Shown piece by piece: positions 61,704-64,000 of a stretch of 64,000 bases of DNA. The DNA comes from Streptomyces sp. WMMC500 (GTDB lineage Bacteria; Actinomycetota; Actinomycetes; Streptomycetales; Streptomycetaceae): NCBI RefSeq assembly GCF_027497195.1, contig NZ_CP114905.1:5157001-5221000 (forward strand), given 5' to 3'. A program made the translations under genes and the position numbers. Within the stretch, counting starts at the first letter, position 1. Every line of letters starts with the position of its first letter. Below the pieces are notes generated by a model. That model was given only the letters and a program-made list of their open reading frames with translations. It ran no database searches and was not told the origin of the DNA.

Positions 61704-62726
61704 TCAGGCAGTCGGGGGTCGCAGTTCGCCGGTGCCCCGGGGGACGAGCCGGACCGGCACCGTCTGGCGCGTCGCCCCCCGGCGGTCGCCGTCGAGCCTG
61801 CGCAGCGCCAGTTCGGCAGCCGCGGTGCCGATGGCCCGCGGGTCCTGGGTCACCACCGTGAGCCCCGGGCGCAGCACGTCCGCCAGCGGGAGGTCGTCGA
61901 AGCCGACGAGCGCGACGTCCTGCCGCGCGTCCGCGGTCAGTGCCTGCACCGCGCCCAGGGTGGCGAAGTTGTTGCCGGTGAAGACCGCGGTCGGCGGCGG
62001 GTCGAGAGCCAGCAGCCGGCGTACCGCCGTGGCCGCCGCGGCCGGGTCGTGGGCGTCGGCGGCCAGGGTCCGGTCGTAGGGGATGCCGGCCTCGGCCAGC
62101 GCGTCGCGGTACCCGCGGAAGCGCTCCTGACGGGTGAAGAGCGAGGCGGGCAGGTCCCTGACGAAGCCGATCCGGCGGTGCCCGTGCGCGATCAGGTGGG
62201 CGGTGCCCTCCTTGGCGCCCTGCCGGTTGGCGCTGACCACGCAGTCCGCGGCCAGGCCGGCCGCCGGCCGGTCGAGGAAGACCAGCGGCAGCCCGCTCTC
62301 CCGCTCCCGGCGCAGGTGGCGGTGATCGCCGCCGGCGGCCGGCACGATCATCAGGGCGCTGATACGGCGCGCCAGGAAGGTGGTGACGAGCGTGTTCTCC
62401 CGCTCCACCGACTCGCCGGAGGAGCCGATGAGCAGGGTGAGCCCGCGGTTGCCCACCGCCTCCTCGATGCCGCTGGCGACCGTGCCGAAGAAGGGGTTGC
62501 CCATGTCCGGCACGACCAGCCCGACGGTGGAGTCACGCGAGCCGATGCGCATGTTGCGCGCCATCAGGTTCGGCTGGAAGCCGAGTTCCTCGACCACCGC
62601 CATGATCTTCGCCCGGGTCTCGTCGGCGACCGGTCCGTCGCCGTTGAGGACGCGCGAGACGGTCTTGGCGCTCACCCCGACCCGCTGGGCCACGTCCGTG
62701 AGCGTCGGCCGCCGATGGCTCGGCAT
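61704..62726 (-). CDS. LacI family transcriptional regulator
   Basis: This is a 340-residue repressor. The HTH is TLTDVAQRVGVSAKTVSRVL and the C-terminal periplasmic-binding-protein fold carries GLVVPDMGNPFFG and VALVGFDDLPLADVLRPGL. The ATG at 62726 follows GAGGAAGAGG. It is downstream of the sugar ABC genes on the same strand and probably controls them in response to the transported sugar. Confidence 0.92.
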   Translation of the reverse strand: MPSHRRPTLTDVAQRVGVSAKTVSRVLNGDGPVADETRAKIMAVVEELGFQPNLMARNMRIGSRDSTVGLVVPDMGNPFFGTVASGIEEAVGNRGLTLLIGSSGESVERENTLVTTFLARRISALMIVPAAGGDHRHLRRERESGLPLVFLDRPAAGLAADCVVSANRQGAKEGTAHLIAHGHRRIGFVRDLPASLFTRQERFRGYRDALAEAGIPYDRTLAADAHDPAAAATAVRRLLALDPPPTAVFTGNNFATLGAVQALTADARQDVALVGFDDLPLADVLRPGLTVVTQDPRAIGTAAAELALRRLDGDRRGATRQTVPVRLVPRGTGELRPPTA

Positions 62727-62787
62727 CTGCTTCGCCTCTTCCTCCGTCTGCGCAGGTCGTCCGGGCGAGGCAGCGAGCGGCAAGCCG

Positions 62788-63645
62788 TCAGCGCGAGCGC
62801 AGCCCGGCGGCCCGCACCGCCTTCTCGTCGGCTACGACCGTACCTCCGCTCCCCGCTCCGGGCGTCAGGGCCCCGGTCATGATCGCGACCACCTCGGCCA
62901 TGGTGTGGTCGGCCGGGCTGAGCTGCGCGACCCGGCGGCCGAGCCGCTGGACGTGGATGCGGTCGGCGATCTCGAAGACGTGCGGCATGTTGTGGCTGAT
63001 GAGTACGACGGGCAGGCCGCGGTCGCGGACCCGGCGGATCATGTCGAGGACCTGTCCGGACTCCTTCACGCCCAGGGCGGCGGTCGGCTCGTCCATCACC
63101 ACCACGTGCCGCGCCCAGGCCACCGCGCGGGCCACCGCCACGCCCTGCCGCTGGCCGCCGGAGAGCGACTCGACGGCCTGCGTGAGCGAGGTCAGCCCGA
63201 TCTTGAGTTCGGCCATGTGCGCGGCGGACTCCTCGCGCATGCGCCGGGTGTCCAGCATCCGGAAGACCCGGCCCAGCACGCCCTTCCTGCGCAGTTCGCG
63301 GCCGAGGAACATGTTGGTGGCGATGTCCAGCGAGGCGGCGACGGCCAGGTCCTGGTAGACGGTCTCGATGCCGTGCCTGCGGGCGTCGAGCGGGTCGCGC
63401 AGGCGCACGGGCGCGCCGTCCAGCTCGATGGTGCCCTCGTCCGGGTGCAGCGCACCGGTGAGCGCCTTGATGAGGCTGGACTTGCCCGCTCCGTTGTCGC
63501 CGACGACGGCGAGCACCTCGCCGGGCAGCAGGTCGAAGTCGCAGCCGTCCAGGGCGGTGACGTGGCCGTAGCGCTTGACCAGGTCGCGGGCCCGGAGCAC
63601 GGGGGTGACGTCCGGCCGCGGCTTCGTCGTCTCGTCCGGTGTCAT
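62788..63645 (-). CDS. Sugar ABC transporter ATP-binding protein (FrcA/RbsA-type, single domain)
   Basis: This is a 285-residue ATPase. Walker A is GDNGAGKSSLI, signature LSGGQRQGVAVA, Walker B VVVMDEPTAALG and H-loop LISHN. RbsA proteins have two such domains; this has one, as in FrcA-type systems. Its ATG overlaps the permease stop (ATGA). Confidence 0.93.
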   Translation of the reverse strand: MTPDETTKPRPDVTPVLRARDLVKRYGHVTALDGCDFDLLPGEVLAVVGDNGAGKSSLIKALTGALHPDEGTIELDGAPVRLRDPLDARRHGIETVYQDLAVAASLDIATNMFLGRELRRKGVLGRVFRMLDTRRMREESAAHMAELKIGLTSLTQAVESLSGGQRQGVAVARAVAWARHVVVMDEPTAALGVKESGQVLDMIRRVRDRGLPVVLISHNMPHVFEIADRIHVQRLGRRVAQLSPADHTMAEVVAIMTGALTPGAGSGGTVVADEKAVRAAGLRSR

Positions 63646-64000
63646 CGGCCGGCCCTCCTGCGGGAGATCTGGTCCACGGTGACGGCGAGGATCACCAGGC
63701 CGCCGGTGATGAGGGTCTGGTAGATCGAGCCGACGCCCATCAGTTGCAGCCCGTTGCGGAACACGCCGACGATCAGCGCGCCGATGAGGGTGCCGAGGAC
63801 CATGCCCCGGCCGCCGAAGAGGCTGGTGCCGCCGAGCACCACGGCGGTGATGGAGTTGAGGTTGTCGTCGGTGCCCGCCTTGGGGTCGCCGACGCCGGTG
63901 CGGGAGACGAGCAGCAGGGCGGCGATGCCGTAGATGAGCCCGGCGAGGGTGAAGATGCCCAGCCGCAGCCGGTCGACCCGGATGCCGGTCAGCCGGGCCA
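63642..64000 (-). CDS. Sugar ABC transporter permease (RbsC/FrcC family), 5'-truncated
   Basis: Only the C-terminal 118 residues are in the window, since the gene starts beyond 64000. Visible features are GIFTLAGLIYGIAALLLV, SITAVVLGGTSLFGGRG, the family's EAA-like cytoplasmic motif region, and VGSIYQTLITGGLVILAVTV. Together with the ATPase and an off-window binding protein it should import a monosaccharide. Confidence 0.92.
   Translation of the reverse strand, partial: ARLTGIRVDRLRLGIFTLAGLIYGIAALLLVSRTGVGDPKAGTDDNLNSITAVVLGGTSLFGGRGMVLGTLIGALIVGVFRNGLQLMGVGSIYQTLITGGLVILAVTVDQISRRRAGR

Overview
The window is very GC-rich, and almost all genes show strong third-position GC. It carries several markers typical of Streptomyces or a close relative: RsiG (the c-di-GMP-dependent anti-sigma factor of WhiG), a Nur-type Fur regulator, an XRE/DUF397/ATPase triad, a family 2B encapsulin, many GTGA/ATGA overlaps and several probable leaderless genes. 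No rRNA, tRNA, IS element, prophage or CRISPR array was seen. It reads as ordinary chromosome.

Layout. 1-5.3 kb: 3' part of a sugar-binding lipoprotein/periplasmic-type gene, a tagatose/psicose-type sugar epimerase and a large secreted ThuA/sugar-dehydrogenase/PKD/CBM6 protein. 5.3-14.8 kb: secreted LysM-M23 peptidase, ohr with a divergent TetR, an MFS exporter plus alpha/beta hydrolase with a divergent TetR, a Tat-exported phosphodiesterase, an AidB-like acyl-CoA dehydrogenase with TetR, a GNAT and a DUF2277 protein. 14.9-25.0 kb: a block of membrane and surface genes. It holds a large polytopic membrane protein, a fused cytochrome b561/molybdopterin oxidoreductase, a membrane protein, a methyltransferase, a TIGR04282 glycosyltransferase, a GT2 glycosyltransferase, a two-component system and a nucleotide-sugar epimerase-like SDR. 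25.2-29.0 kb: a lone family 2B encapsulin shell gene facing a phosphoketolase.

29.2-34.1 kb: small membrane protein, DUF397 protein, anti-sigma-type ATPase, XRE regulator, an aldehyde dehydrogenase with an altered oxyanion motif, and a CBS protein. 34.3-36.9 kb: PadR plus a DrrAB-like exporter. 37.1-44.4 kb: ThrE-type exporter, ppa, dacB, NlpC/P60 hydrolase, receiver-SpoIIE phosphatase, DUF2516 protein. 44.5-46.9 kb: HBHA-like protein, XRE regulator and a MerR-PP2C fusion. 47.0-50.5 kb: GNAT, TetR and a second ABC-2 exporter. 50.5-55.3 kb: a probable GntR/kinase/HAD/HAD/ankyrin operon and a small membrane protein. 55.4-61.6 kb: Eis-like GNAT, asparaginase, rsiG, dtd, ygfZ, nur, a nitrobindin-like protein and a 33-aa membrane protein. 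61.7-64.0 kb: LacI plus a ribose/fructose-type sugar ABC system cut by the window end.

A recurring design is a one-component regulator next to its target, with clear palindromic operators between or around them (ohr/TetR, MFS/TetR, PadR/ABC, TetR/ABC, GntR, XRE). The least explained parts are the encapsulin beside a phosphoketolase, the 10-kb glycosyltransferase/redox block, the kinase plus twin-HAD operon, and the MerR-PP2C fusion with an apparent internal start.
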